64,000 nt of DNA. It comes from Advenella alkanexedens. GTDB taxonomy: Bacteria; Pseudomonadota; Gammaproteobacteria; Burkholderiales; Burkholderiaceae_B. The DNA lies in NCBI RefSeq assembly GCF_019132845.1, contig NZ_JAHSPR010000010.1, positions 35,081-99,080 of the forward strand. Direction: 5' to 3'. Below the pieces are notes generated by a model. The model was not told the origin of the DNA. It made no database searches and saw nothing but the letters and a program-made list of their open reading frames with translations. This document shows positions 1 to 8,607 of the stretch, piece by piece (positions within the stretch are counted from its first letter, which is position 1; each line of letters begins with the position of its first letter). The translations under genes were made by a program, and so were the position numbers.

Positions 1-246
1 AAGGAGATTGAGCAGGTCGAGAAGGGGCAGGTGGATGCGCAGGATAATGTGCTGGTGAATGCACCACATACGGCGCAGATGCTGGTGGCGGATGTTTGGG
101 AACATGGTTATTCCCGTACCGAGGCGGCTTATCCGTATTCGGTGTCATCGGATGGCAAGTATTGGCCACCGGTGGCGCGGGTGGATAATGCTTATGGGGA
201 TCGGAATCTGGTTTGTACTTGTCCGCCGCTTAAGGACTATGTTTGA
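1..246 (+). CDS. gcvP: Glycine dehydrogenase (P protein), C-terminal end only
   Basis: The frame is open from base 1 and ends in TGA at 244-246, so only the last 81 codons are present. The visible end ([41 protein letters not shown]) is the conserved C-terminus of the pyridoxal-phosphate glycine decarboxylase of the glycine cleavage system. That enzyme decarboxylates glycine and passes the aminomethyl group to the lipoyl H protein. gcvT and gcvH would be expected upstream, outside the window. It converges on folA. Confidence 0.93.
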   Translation, partial: KEIEQVEKGQVDAQDNVLVNAPHTAQMLVADVWEHGYSRTEAAYPYSVSSDGKYWPPVARVDNAYGDRNLVCTCPPLKDYV

Positions 247-296
247 TTTTGGTGATTTGAGTCTTTAGTTATTTGAGCCCGTTCTTTTTGAAAGGT

Positions 297-368
297 GCGG
301 ATTCATCATTCAGGTTTGCTCTGACGCCGCTACGCGCCGGATTCGCTGCACCTGAACGATGAATCCGC
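297..368. repeat. Long inverted repeat between gcvP and folA
   Basis: The arms at 297-315 and 350-368 are 19 bp and differ at one position (GCGGATTCATCATTCAGGT against its complement). They enclose a 34-nt GC-rich loop. The element sits between two convergent genes, where a bidirectional terminator or palindromic intergenic element would be expected. A smaller perfect hairpin (CAGGC-gaa-GCCTG) follows near 427-439. No convincing gene was found in 247-519. Confidence 0.6.
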
Positions 369-519
369 TTTTCTTTGTTTTGGGCGGGTGGTTTCTTCTT
401 GAAAGGGATGGTTTTCAGATTTGTGGCAGGCGAAGCCTGACGGGGTGGTTGTGTGCACCATCCCAGTCCCGGGTGGTTACACACAAACCCCAGTTCCCAC
501 GTTATTGGCAACCAGTCAG

Positions 520-1008
520 TTACGCTTTTTCGTAAATGACGAAGTCGTAGCTTAGGCCGTTTTCTTGGGGCTGGGTTTGCCGGCTGGTTTCTTTCCAGCG
601 GGTTTTGTCCAGGGCCGGGAAGTAGGTGTCGCCTTCAATGTTGGCGTGGATTTCGGTGGCATATATCTTGTCGCATTGGTCCAGGCTTAAGCGGAAGATT
701 TGTTCGCCACCGATGATGAAGACATTTTCTACGCCGTCTGCGGTGGCGGCGGTGATGGCTGTTTCAAGGGTAGGGACGCATTCCGCACCGGTAGCCTGGT
801 AGTCCTGATTGCGCGTGATGACGATGTTGCGTCTGCCAGGCAAGGGGCGACCCAGGGATTCCCAGGTTTTACGGCCCATGATAATGGGACTGCCCACGGT
901 GGTTTTTTTGAAGTTGGCCAGGTCGCCCGGGATGTGCCATGGCATGGTGTTGTCTTTACCGATGACGTGGTTGTCGGTGTAGGCGACGATGATGTTTAAA
1001 GAGGTCAT
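520..1008 (-). CDS. folA: Dihydrofolate reductase
   Basis: A 162-residue protein of normal bacterial DHFR length. It reduces dihydrofolate to tetrahydrofolate with NADPH in the cytoplasm. Visible family features are the N-terminal strand followed by VIGKDNTMPW (15-24), the active-site acid D29 (equivalent to D27 of the E. coli enzyme), GRKTWES (45-51) and FIIGGEQIF for the cofactor. It lies 55 bp downstream of thyA on the same strand. This is the usual functional pair, because thymidylate synthase produces the dihydrofolate that this enzyme recycles. Confidence 0.96.
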   Translation of the reverse strand: MTSLNIIVAYTDNHVIGKDNTMPWHIPGDLANFKKTTVGSPIIMGRKTWESLGRPLPGRRNIVITRNQDYQATGAECVPTLETAITAATADGVENVFIIGGEQIFRLSLDQCDKIYATEIHANIEGDTYFPALDKTRWKETSRQTQPQENGLSYDFVIYEKA

Positions 1009-1063
1009 GTGCTTGGGTGTTTCTTACTGGATTAATGCTTGTTTATTGCTGTCTTGTGCCTGT

Positions 1064-1858
1064 TTAAACGGCCACGGGTGCCTTGATATGGGGGTGGTGC
1101 CGGTAATCCAGGATTTCGAAGTCTTCGTACTCGTACTCAAAAATGGATGCAGGCTTGCGTTTGATGTTGAGTTTGGGGTAGGGGAAGGGTTCGCGAGACA
1201 GTTGCAGTTCGACCTGTTCCAGGTGGTTGCTGTACAGGTGGCAGTCGCCGCCGGTCCAGATGAATTCGCCAACTTCCAGGTTGCATTGTTGGGCCACCAT
1301 GTGGGTGAGCAGGGCGTAGCTGGCAATGTTAAAGGGAACGCCCAGGAAAATGTCGGCACTGCGCTGGTAAAGCTGACAGGATAATTTTCCTTCGGCTACG
1401 TAAAACTGGAAGAAGGCGTGACAGGGAGGCAGCTTCATTTTGCCGATGTCTGCCACGTTCCAGGCGGACACGATCAGGCGGCGTGAATCGGGGTTGTTTT
1501 TGATTTGTTCAATAACCTGGCTGATCTGGTCGATGTGTTCACCGTTAGGGGTGGGCCATGAGCGCCACTGTACACCGTAAACTGGGCCAAGGTTGCCGTT
1601 TTCATCGGCCCATTCGTCCCAAATGCTAACACCGCGTTCTTGCAGCCATTTGACGTTGGCGTCACCGCGCAGGAACCAGAGCAGTTCTATGAAGATGCTT
1701 TTGGTATGCAGCTTTTTGGTGGTGACCATGGGAAAGCCTTCGGACAGGTCAAAGCGCATTTGATAACCGAAGACCGAACGGGTGCCGGTGCCGGTCCGGT
1801 CAGTTTTGCTGGCGCCGTTTTCATAGACGTGTCGCATGAGGTCTTCGTATTGACGCAT
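1064..1858 (-). CDS. thyA: Thymidylate synthase
   Basis: 264 residues, exactly the E. coli ThyA length. It methylates dUMP to dTMP using methylene-tetrahydrofolate. The catalytic cysteine is C146 in [16 protein letters not shown] (21-26) and the phosphate-binding [15 protein letters not shown] segment are intact. It starts 3 bp after the stop of the upstream OsmC-like gene and is followed by folA, so the three are probably one leftward transcript. Confidence 0.97.
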   Translation of the reverse strand: MRQYEDLMRHVYENGASKTDRTGTGTRSVFGYQMRFDLSEGFPMVTTKKLHTKSIFIELLWFLRGDANVKWLQERGVSIWDEWADENGNLGPVYGVQWRSWPTPNGEHIDQISQVIEQIKNNPDSRRLIVSAWNVADIGKMKLPPCHAFFQFYVAEGKLSCQLYQRSADIFLGVPFNIASYALLTHMVAQQCNLEVGEFIWTGGDCHLYSNHLEQVELQLSREPFPYPKLNIKRKPASIFEYEYEDFEILDYRHHPHIKAPVAV

Positions 1859-1861
1859 GAC

Positions 1862-2284
1862 TCAAGCCTCCAGGATTTTGGTTTCGTGCGTGATTTCGGC
1901 TGTTTTTTCCAGCATGGCAACGGCTGAGCAGTATTTGGTATGGGACAGGTTTACGGCCCGTTCAACGACTTTCTCAGACAGGTTTTTGCCTTTGACGGTA
2001 AACACGAAGTGGATTTTGGTGAAAACCTTGGGGTCGGTATCGGCCCGCTCGCCTGTAATGGCGACGCTGCAGTGGGAGATGTCCTGGCGGCCACGTTTCA
2101 GGATGAGTACCACGTCGTAGGCGGCACAGCCACCGGCACCGGTCAGTATCATTTCCATTGGGCGAGGGGCCAGGTTGTTGCCGCCTCCTTCGGGGGCGCC
2201 ATCCATGGCAGTAACGTGGCCACTGCCGGTTTTTGAAACAAAAAGCATGCCCTCGGGGCCATTCCATTCAACGGTACACTGCAT
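1862..2284 (-). CDS. OsmC/YhfA-family protein
   Basis: About 140 residues from the ATG at 2284. A longer in-frame start exists at 2359, but its extra 25 residues do not look like the family. The protein resembles OsmC-like YhfA proteins: N-terminal MQCTVEWNGPEG, the central helix with GAGGCAAYDVVLIL (one conserved cysteine) and the C-terminal helix around HTKYCSAVAML (the second). OsmC-fold proteins are thiol-dependent peroxidases, but YhfA members lack a proven role. It is first in the OsmC-thyA-folA cluster and almost touches thyA. Substrate is unknown. Confidence 0.82.
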   Translation of the reverse strand: MQCTVEWNGPEGMLFVSKTGSGHVTAMDGAPEGGGNNLAPRPMEMILTGAGGCAAYDVVLILKRGRQDISHCSVAITGERADTDPKVFTKIHFVFTVKGKNLSEKVVERAVNLSHTKYCSAVAMLEKTAEITHETKILEA

Positions 2285-2590
2285 GTTAAGAGTCCTGAAA
2301 TAACGATTTTCGCAAGAACAAGAGGCCTTGCCGGAATTTGTTGGTGAGATACCTGTCATTCTACTTGATTGGGCCGCATGGGAGCGGGCAGTTTGGCTCC
2401 GCTAGCAGAAAAGACAGGACTGAGTCAGTCGGCGATGGGTACGAGTCAAGTTTAAGGCAGTTGTGGTGCTTATATTGGAAAAGGCAAGATATAAACAGGG
2501 ATGTTGACGGGTTTGGGGGGGCAGGCGGGTTTCAATTGGCTAAAATAGATGGCTAGAATTCCGAACCATTCAGTATTACCGGAGATTGTT
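2285..2590. other. Divergent intergenic region between the OsmC gene and coq7
   Basis: 306 bases between divergently read genes, so promoters in both directions are expected. A TTGACG box lies at 2504-2509 and a G-run near 2515-2521, but no well-spaced -10 partner was found. The frames here show no family resemblance. Confidence 0.4.
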
Positions 2591-3274
2591 ATGACACAGA
2601 ACATCACTAACACAGGAACGCAACCGGCTTTCCGTCGACAGCCATCAGGGCTTGATACTTTGTTTATCGAAGTTAACAAGGCGCTTGAGGTGCTTTCGGG
2701 GGCGGCACAGGCCACCCGTCCCAATCCGGCTGGTGAGCCTGATGTGACTGATCCTGAGTTGAGTGAGGCTGAAAAAAGGCATGCAGCCGGTTTGATGCGG
2801 GTCAATCATGTGGGAGAGGTATGTGCCCAGGCTTTGTATCGCGGTCAGTCAATCATGTGCAAAGACCCGCAGATCAGGCAGGTATTGCTGCATGCCGCCG
2901 AGGAAGAGGTGGATCATTTGTCCTGGTGTCATGATCGGCTTGGAGAGCTGAAAAGCCATACCAGCCTGTTGAATCCTTTGTGGTATGCCGGCTCGTTTAC
3001 GCTGGGTGTCATGGCCAGTGTGGCTGGCGTGCCCAAAAATCTGGGTTTCATGGCAGAAACGGAAAGACAGGTTGAGCAGCACCTTGAGTCACACCTGGCA
3101 TCGTTACCTGCACAGGATGAGCGTTCACGTAAAATCGTGACACAGATGCGTGACGATGAAATAGGGCACAGGACCACGGCCGAGGTTAATGGAGCTGAAG
3201 AATTGCCGGCACCTGTCAAACAGGCCATGCGTTTTATGTCAAAAATCATGACGACTTTGGCCTACCGCGTGTGA
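2591..3274 (+). CDS. coq7: Demethoxyubiquinone hydroxylase Coq7
   Basis: 227 residues from the ATG at 2591, chosen because GGAG lies 10 bases upstream. An in-frame start at 2549 has no such site. It is a di-iron monooxygenase of ubiquinone synthesis that hydroxylates demethoxyubiquinol at the membrane. The iron ligands of the family are visible: E76, E106 and H109 (EEEVDHL), E158 (AETERQVEQHL), and E190 with H193 (DDEIGH). Coq7 replaces UbiF in many betaproteobacteria. It is followed by a noncoding region holding a candidate small RNA. Confidence 0.93.
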   Translation: MTQNITNTGTQPAFRRQPSGLDTLFIEVNKALEVLSGAAQATRPNPAGEPDVTDPELSEAEKRHAAGLMRVNHVGEVCAQALYRGQSIMCKDPQIRQVLLHAAEEEVDHLSWCHDRLGELKSHTSLLNPLWYAGSFTLGVMASVAGVPKNLGFMAETERQVEQHLESHLASLPAQDERSRKIVTQMRDDEIGHRTTAEVNGAEELPAPVKQAMRFMSKIMTTLAYRV

Positions 3275-3332
3275 ATTTTGTTGTTTTTACAACATTCGTT
3301 ACGATTTTCTTAGGGTTTACCTGTAATTTTTC

Positions 3333-3362
3333 TTGCATTGCACCATGAAATTCGGTTATAGT
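3333..3362 (+). promoter_or_regulatory. Sigma-70-like promoter of candidate small RNA
   Basis: TTGCAT at 3333-3338 and TATAGT at 3357-3362 are separated by 18 bases. No reading frame follows before the terminator at 3475-3508. Predicted transcription starts near 3369. Confidence 0.55.
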
Positions 3363-3368
3363 TACTAC

Positions 3369-3508
3369 ATCGGATGACGAAACACATTAAGAATTAAAAA
3401 AACATTCTAATGTGCGCTTCAAGAAAGCAGTCATGCCAAGGTTGTCTCCTCCACCCTCCTCCTTTGGTGGATTTTGCCCAAAATCGCAAGATTTTGGGCA
3501 TTTTTTTT
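3369..3508 (+). ncRNA. Candidate small RNA with C-rich anti-Shine-Dalgarno loop
   Basis: About 140 bases bounded by a good promoter and a strong terminator, with no gene. It can fold into three stems: an AT-rich hairpin (ACATTA-A-GAAT with ATTCTAATGT, near 3385-3414), a hairpin CCACC (3451-3455) with GGTGG (3466-3470), and the terminator. The second hairpin presents CUCCUCC in its loop, and a second UCUCCUCC lies just before it. CUCCUCC loops are typical of sRNAs that pair with ribosome-binding sites. The family is not identified. Confidence 0.5.
3475..3508 (+). terminator. Rho-independent terminator
   Basis: A perfect 11-bp stem (TGCCCAAAATC 3475-3485, GATTTTGGGCA 3490-3500) with a 4-base loop, followed by eight T (3501-3508). 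Confidence 0.92.
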
Positions 3509-3640
3509 GCCTGTTCGCTATACAATAAGCAATAACTCATTTCGGATTTAAAATAAATAAGGGATATCTATTATTTCCTGTATGATTCGGATTTGTTTTA
3601 TTGCTAATGCCAAAATCGGGTTTAAACTGAACCTTTTGGT

Positions 3641-4801
3641 TTGTCATTAGTCCTGAATGTTTTTTTGCGCCTTGGGTTTACTTTGAATTTTACTTGGCAA
3701 TATTTATATATCAGCATAGTGGCCTTTATGGTGGGCGGCCTCATCGTTGCGTCCGAACGGTGGCATGGTGCCTATACCGGAGACTATGATCTCAATAAAC
3801 CACAGGCCACGCATAAGCGATCAACCCCCCGCATTGGCGGGCTGGCGGTATTTGCCGGTACATTGGCCGGATTGCTGGTGCTGGGCCGTCCCGACAACAC
3901 CACCCTTAACTGGTTATGGCCTGCCTTGTTCGTGGCTGCCATGCCGGTATTTGTGGCAGGTATTTTAGAAGACATTACCAAAGATATCGGTTCGGGCAAG
4001 CGCTTGCTGGCCGCTTTTGCATCGGCTGCGATTGCCTGGTGGTTTTTTGGTGGCGTCAGCCGGGTAGGCTTTTCATTTATAGATCTTATCCTGTCTTTCT
4101 GGCCCGTTTCTCTTTTGTTTACCATGATCGCGGTGGGCGGTTGCACGCATGCGCTTAATATTGTCGATGGCATGAATGGTTTGGCGGGCATGGTTGCCAT
4201 GCTCATGGCCAGCTCTATTGCGTTGGTTGCTTACCAGGTCAATGATTTGGCGATTTTTGCCATTGCGCTGGCCATGGCCTCTTCCATTGTTGGTTTTTTT
4301 GTCTGGAACTTTCCTTTCGGTCGGGTGTTTCTGGGCGATGGTGGCGCCTATTTTATTGGCTTCATGCTGGCTGAACTGGCCGTATTGCTGGTCATACGCA
4401 ATCCATCGGTATCGCCGTTTTATGCTTTGGCGGTGTTGTTTTATCCTGTCTTCGAAACCCTGTTTTCGATTTGGCGACGTCGCTTCAAACGCGGGGTTCC
4501 GGTTGACCAGCCCGATGCCTTGCATTTGCATCAGCTTATTTTTCGTCGCCTGGTACGGGTCACTTTCAGCCGTACGGGGCGTGATGCCGTGCCGGCTTTG
4601 TGTAATGCCTTGACCTCACCTTATCTGTGGGTGCTTACCTTGATTGGTCTGGTGCCTGCCACCATTTTCTGGGATGACGCGGTTTTGCTTTGTATCAGTA
4701 TGCTGGTTTTTTCTTCGGTATATATTTGGCTTTATTCACGCCTGGTCGCATGGCGTTGTCCACGCTGGCTGTTGCTGCCTTCGGTTTCACGTAAACGATG
4801 A
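3641..4801 (+). CDS. WecA/WbpL-type initiating glycosyl-1-phosphate transferase
   Basis: A polytopic membrane protein of about 386 residues in the MraY/WecA family. It transfers a sugar-1-phosphate from a UDP-sugar to undecaprenyl phosphate, the first step of lipid-linked O-antigen or capsule synthesis. Family motifs are RIGGL (64-68), the acidic pair E110-D111, NIVDGMNGLAG (173-183), FLGDGGAYFIG (230-240) and the His-rich HLHQLIFRR loop. The start is uncertain: TTG at 3641 keeps a complete first membrane helix, whereas the first ATG (3728) would cut it. It opens a polysaccharide locus whose next genes make UDP-HexNAcA sugars. Confidence 0.85.
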   Translation: MSLVLNVFLRLGFTLNFTWQYLYISIVAFMVGGLIVASERWHGAYTGDYDLNKPQATHKRSTPRIGGLAVFAGTLAGLLVLGRPDNTTLNWLWPALFVAAMPVFVAGILEDITKDIGSGKRLLAAFASAAIAWWFFGGVSRVGFSFIDLILSFWPVSLLFTMIAVGGCTHALNIVDGMNGLAGMVAMLMASSIALVAYQVNDLAIFAIALAMASSIVGFFVWNFPFGRVFLGDGGAYFIGFMLAELAVLLVIRNPSVSPFYALAVLFYPVFETLFSIWRRRFKRGVPVDQPDALHLHQLIFRRLVRVTFSRTGRDAVPALCNALTSPYLWVLTLIGLVPATIFWDDAVLLCISMLVFSSVYIWLYSRLVAWRCPRWLLLPSVSRKR

Positions 4802-4914
4802 CATTCGCAAAAGATATATTTCATCATCTTGGGTTTCTGGTTTTTCTGGATAACCCTGATTGTTACAATCAAAAATTCTGCAAAATTATTTAGCTATTCC
4901 TTTGGGAGAAATTC

Positions 4915-6189
4915 GTGCAAGTTCAAGATATTAAATTGGCAGTTATCGGCCTGGGCTACGTAGGATTGCCTTTAGCGGTTGAATTTGGCAAAAAAAGGCC
5001 GGTATTGGGGTTTGATATTAACCAAAGCCGTATTGCCGAACTGCAGGGCGGACAGGATCACACGCTGGAAGTCAGCAGCGAAGAACTTGCCGAAGCACCA
5101 CACTTGCAATTCAGTGCCAATCAGGAAGATCTGGCCAAGGCCAATACTTTCATTGTGACGGTGCCCACTCCCATTGATGAATACAAGCGCCCCGATCTGA
5201 CACCATTGGTAAAAGCCAGTGAAACCATTGGCAAGGTCCTGAAAAAAGGCGATATTGTCATTTATGAATCCACGGTCTATCCCGGTGCCACCGAAGAAGA
5301 TTGTGTGCCGGTGCTGGAAAAATTCTCTGGTTTAAAGTACAACGTGGATTTTTTTGCCGGTTACAGCCCCGAGCGCATTAACCCGGGCGATAAGGCACAC
5401 CGTGTTTCCACCATCAAGAAAGTCACTTCCGGCTCCACGCCTGAAGTGGCCGAGGTGGTTGACCAGTTATACCGTGAAATTATTGTTGCCGGTACCCATA
5501 AGGCCAGCAGCATTCGGGTGGCCGAAGCCGCCAAGGTGATTGAGAACACCCAGCGTGACGTGAATATTGCGCTCATCAATGAGCTGGCGCTTATTTTCAA
5601 TAAAATGGGTATTGATACCGAGGCCGTGCTGGAAGCGGCGGGCACCAAATGGAATTTCCTGCCGTTCCGGCCCGGTCTGGTGGGCGGTCACTGCATTGGC
5701 GTTGATCCTTATTATTTAACCCACAAAGCCCAGTCCATTGGCTATCACCCTGAAATTATTCTGGCCGGTCGTCGCCTGAACGACAGCATGGGGCCTTATG
5801 TGGTGGCCCAGCTGGTTAAGGCCATGACGAAAAAATGCATCCAGGTCCAGGGTGCCAAAGTGCTGGTAATGGGCTTAACCTTCAAGGAAAATTGCCCCGA
5901 CCTGCGCAATACCCGGGTGGTGGACATCCTTAAGGAGTTGGATGAATACAATATGGATGTCGATGTGTACGATCCATGGGTGGATGCCCAGGAAGCGCAG
6001 CGCGAGTATGGTGTGACTCCTGTCAGCCAGGTTCAGCAGGGTGTTTATGATGGCATCATTCTGGCCGTTTCCCATAAGCAGTTTGTGGAAATGGGTGCAG
6101 AGGCGATTCGTGCGCTGGGCAAACCTGTCCATGTTCTGTACGACCTGAAATACGTGTTAACGGCAGAACAGGCTGATATTCGTCTTTAA
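4915..6189 (+). CDS. tviB: UDP-N-acetylhexosamine 6-dehydrogenase (TviB/WbpO type)
   Basis: 424 residues, from GTG at 4915 preceded by GGGAGAA. It oxidises C6 of a UDP-N-acetylhexosamine to the uronic acid using NAD+. The N-terminal Rossmann motif is G12-x-G14-x-x-G17. The catalytic cysteine is C260 in [12 protein letters not shown]. The C-terminal UDP-binding domain is present ([17 protein letters not shown]). The following gene is a TviC/WbpP-type 4-epimerase, and the pair converts UDP-GlcNAc to UDP-GalNAcA as in Vi antigen and P. aeruginosa O6 synthesis. The precise sugar is inferred from the pairing. Confidence 0.9.
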   Translation: MQVQDIKLAVIGLGYVGLPLAVEFGKKRPVLGFDINQSRIAELQGGQDHTLEVSSEELAEAPHLQFSANQEDLAKANTFIVTVPTPIDEYKRPDLTPLVKASETIGKVLKKGDIVIYESTVYPGATEEDCVPVLEKFSGLKYNVDFFAGYSPERINPGDKAHRVSTIKKVTSGSTPEVAEVVDQLYREIIVAGTHKASSIRVAEAAKVIENTQRDVNIALINELALIFNKMGIDTEAVLEAAGTKWNFLPFRPGLVGGHCIGVDPYYLTHKAQSIGYHPEIILAGRRLNDSMGPYVVAQLVKAMTKKCIQVQGAKVLVMGLTFKENCPDLRNTRVVDILKELDEYNMDVDVYDPWVDAQEAQREYGVTPVSQVQQGVYDGIILAVSHKQFVEMGAEAIRALGKPVHVLYDLKYVLTAEQADIRL

Positions 6190-6211
6190 TTGGGTAAAAG
6201 GAAAATAAAGC

Positions 6212-7237
6212 ATGAGTCAGGCATTTGAAATGTTGAAAGCCGATTTACAGCGTCAGCCCCGTACATGGCTGGTAACCGGTTGTGCCGGTTTTATCGGCTC
6301 CAACCTGCTGGAAACGCTTTTGCGGCTTAATCAGAAAGTGGTTGGGCTGGACAACTTTGCAACCGGTTATCAGCATAATCTTGATGAAGTCCAGAGCCAG
6401 GTTTCCGACTCGCAATGGCGCAACTTCAATTTTATCGAAGGAGATATCCGCAACCTGGAAACCTGTCGCCAGGCATGTGAAGGTGTGGATATCGTGTTGC
6501 ATCAGGCAGCCTTGGGTTCGGTGCCGCGTTCCATCAATGATCCCATTACCACCAATGAAGTGAATATTGGCGGCTTTCTCAACATGATGGTGGCGGCCCG
6601 TGATGCGGGGGTCACTTCATTTGTGTTTGCAGCTTCCAGCTCCACCTATGGTGATCACCCCGATTTGCCTAAAGTGGAAGATAAAATCGGCAATCCCTTG
6701 TCGCCTTATGCGGTAACCAAGTATGTCGATGAGCTGTATGCCAGTGTTTTTGCCCGTACCTATGGTTTCCGTTCAATTGGCCTGCGTTATTTCAATGTGT
6801 TTGGCAAACGCCAGGATCCTGATGGCGCTTATGCAGCCGTCATTCCCAAATGGACGGCTGCCATGATCAAGGGTGAAGATGTCCTGGTCAATGGTGATGG
6901 TGAAACCAGCCGTGATTTTTGCTTTGTGGATAATGCCGTACAGGCCAATCTGCTGGCGGGGGCCAATATGCCTGAAAGTGGTTTCGAGGTGTATAACGTG
7001 GCGGTTAATGCAAGAACCAGCCTGAATGAGTTGTTTTCCTACTTGTCTGCCACCTTGGCTGCCAATGGTATTCAGTATGACAAACAACCGGTTTACCGTG
7101 ATTTTCGTCAGGGCGATGTGCGTCATTCACAGGCGGATATCGGCAAGGCACAGGCGCAGTTGGGCTATGCGCCCAGCCATACTATTCTTCAGGGTATTGA
7201 AACCGCTATGCCCTGGTATATTCAATTCTTGAAATAG
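6212..7237 (+). CDS. tviC: UDP-N-acetylglucosamine(uronate) 4-epimerase (TviC/WbpP type)
   Basis: 341 residues of the extended short-chain dehydrogenase family. It inverts C4 of UDP-N-acetylhexosamines through an NAD-bound 4-keto intermediate. The NAD site is G23-x-x-G26-x-x-G29. The catalytic set is the SSS run 142-144 with Y166 and K170 (YAVTK), the same numbering as I recall for WbpP. It follows the dehydrogenase by 22 bp and should supply UDP-GalNAc or UDP-GalNAcA. The family also contains enzymes preferring non-acetylated sugars, so N-acetyl specificity is inferred from the neighbour. Confidence 0.9.
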   Translation: MSQAFEMLKADLQRQPRTWLVTGCAGFIGSNLLETLLRLNQKVVGLDNFATGYQHNLDEVQSQVSDSQWRNFNFIEGDIRNLETCRQACEGVDIVLHQAALGSVPRSINDPITTNEVNIGGFLNMMVAARDAGVTSFVFAASSSTYGDHPDLPKVEDKIGNPLSPYAVTKYVDELYASVFARTYGFRSIGLRYFNVFGKRQDPDGAYAAVIPKWTAAMIKGEDVLVNGDGETSRDFCFVDNAVQANLLAGANMPESGFEVYNVAVNARTSLNELFSYLSATLAANGIQYDKQPVYRDFRQGDVRHSQADIGKAQAQLGYAPSHTILQGIETAMPWYIQFLK

Positions 7238-7244
7238 TCTTTTT

Positions 7245-8600
7245 TTGAAGCAGCTTCGTATCAGGCTTAACCGCCTGCACCCCGATCATAAGCGTATTGC
7301 CCAAGGGGCAATGCGCGTTGCGTTCTTTTTACTGATCGGGAAAATGGCCGGTGCCATCAAGGAAATTGCGGTGGCTCACCGTTACGGGGTAAGCGATGTC
7401 GTGGATGCTTACCAGTTCACCCTAACCATGGCCAATTGGTTACCGGTAACCATGGTGGGTGCCTTCTCAATCGTTCTTATCCCTACGCTGGTCAAGGTTC
7501 GGTATGCCGGCCAGCATGAGCGCTCCCGTTTTATTCGTGAATTGCAGGGCTGGATTGTGGTGCTGGGAGTACTGCTTTCCATGGGTACCTATTTTTTCTG
7601 GCCAGAAGTTTTGCAATATACGGGTGGCAACTTAAGTGAGCAAACCAGACAGGCCAGTAGCGAGCTGATCCAAGCCTTTGCGCCTGCTGTCCTGCTTACG
7701 CTGGTTATAGGGGTATGTACTTCCCGACTGCGGGCCCACGAGCGGCACATCAATAACCTGTTGGACAGTATACCTGCCCTAATGATTCTGCTGGCTATCC
7801 TGATAACACCGGGTAATACCAGCGTTTATCCGCTACTATGGGGTACATTGCTGGGTTATCTGGTGCAGGCAATATGGTTATCCGCGCTGGCACGCAAGGC
7901 GGATGGTGCTCATTGGCGCTGGCCCAGACCGGGTTTGCAATCACCGCAGTGGCCCATGTTGCTGAATGCGGCCGGTATTATGCTGATTGGGCAAGTCGCC
8001 ATGAGTTTTGTTGGGCCGCTTGATCAAATGGCGGCAGCCAGTCTGGGCGATAATGCCAATGCAACCCTGGGTTATGCAACCCGTTTGCTGTCGCTGGTTA
8101 TCGGGATCGGTGCCGCTTCAGTGGGCCGCGCAGCGTTGCCGGTCTTGGCCGATGTGCAAAGTCGTGGCAACCCCGCCCAGGCACGTACCATGGCGCTTAA
8201 ATGGTCGGCTTTAATGTTAATGGCGGGTACGATAGCGGTTTTGTTTGGCTGGTTTCTGGCGCCCTGGCTGGTAAAGCTCCTGTTTGAAAATGGGGCATTT
8301 ACTGCACAAGATACAATGAAAGTGGCCTCGGTGCTGCGCTGGGGGCTATTGCAATTGCCTTTTTATTTTGGCGTATTGATCCTGGTTCAGTTAATGGCCA
8401 GCCAGAACCGTTATAAACTGATGGCCATTATTGCCATTGGCAATTTTTCATTAAAGGCATGTATGAATGTCATACTTGCTCCTGTAATGGGCGCCGAAGG
8501 CATTATGCTGGCGACAAGTCTCATGTATTTGTTGTCTTATCTCTGTTATTTTTTTGCGGTCCTGAAATATGGCGCGACAAAAAAAACTTCTTCAGCCTGA
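7245..8600 (+). CDS. MurJ/MviN-family lipid flippase, probable O-unit translocase
   Basis: About 451 residues with roughly 14 hydrophobic segments. The N-terminal part (GKMAGAIKEIAVAHRYGVSD, then VVDAYQ) resembles MurJ/MviN, which moves lipid-linked precursors across the inner membrane. Here it sits among glycosyltransferase genes and no other Wzx-like gene is visible. It therefore most likely flips the undecaprenyl-linked sugar unit. The start is uncertain: TTG at 7245 is used, 8 bp after the epimerase gene, and there is no clear ribosome site. The end is very close to the next glycosyltransferase, indicating one transcript. Confidence 0.78.
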   Translation: MKQLRIRLNRLHPDHKRIAQGAMRVAFFLLIGKMAGAIKEIAVAHRYGVSDVVDAYQFTLTMANWLPVTMVGAFSIVLIPTLVKVRYAGQHERSRFIRELQGWIVVLGVLLSMGTYFFWPEVLQYTGGNLSEQTRQASSELIQAFAPAVLLTLVIGVCTSRLRAHERHINNLLDSIPALMILLAILITPGNTSVYPLLWGTLLGYLVQAIWLSALARKADGAHWRWPRPGLQSPQWPMLLNAAGIMLIGQVAMSFVGPLDQMAAASLGDNANATLGYATRLLSLVIGIGAASVGRAALPVLADVQSRGNPAQARTMALKWSALMLMAGTIAVLFGWFLAPWLVKLLFENGAFTAQDTMKVASVLRWGLLQLPFYFGVLILVQLMASQNRYKLMAIIAIGNFSLKACMNVILAPVMGAEGIMLATSLMYLLSYLCYFFAVLKYGATKKTSSA

Positions 8601-8607
8601 ATTAAAT

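Noticed and set aside
269..511. 80-codon leftward frame between gcvP and folA
   Set aside because: It is made largely of the inverted repeat and hairpins, has no ribosome site and no family resemblance.
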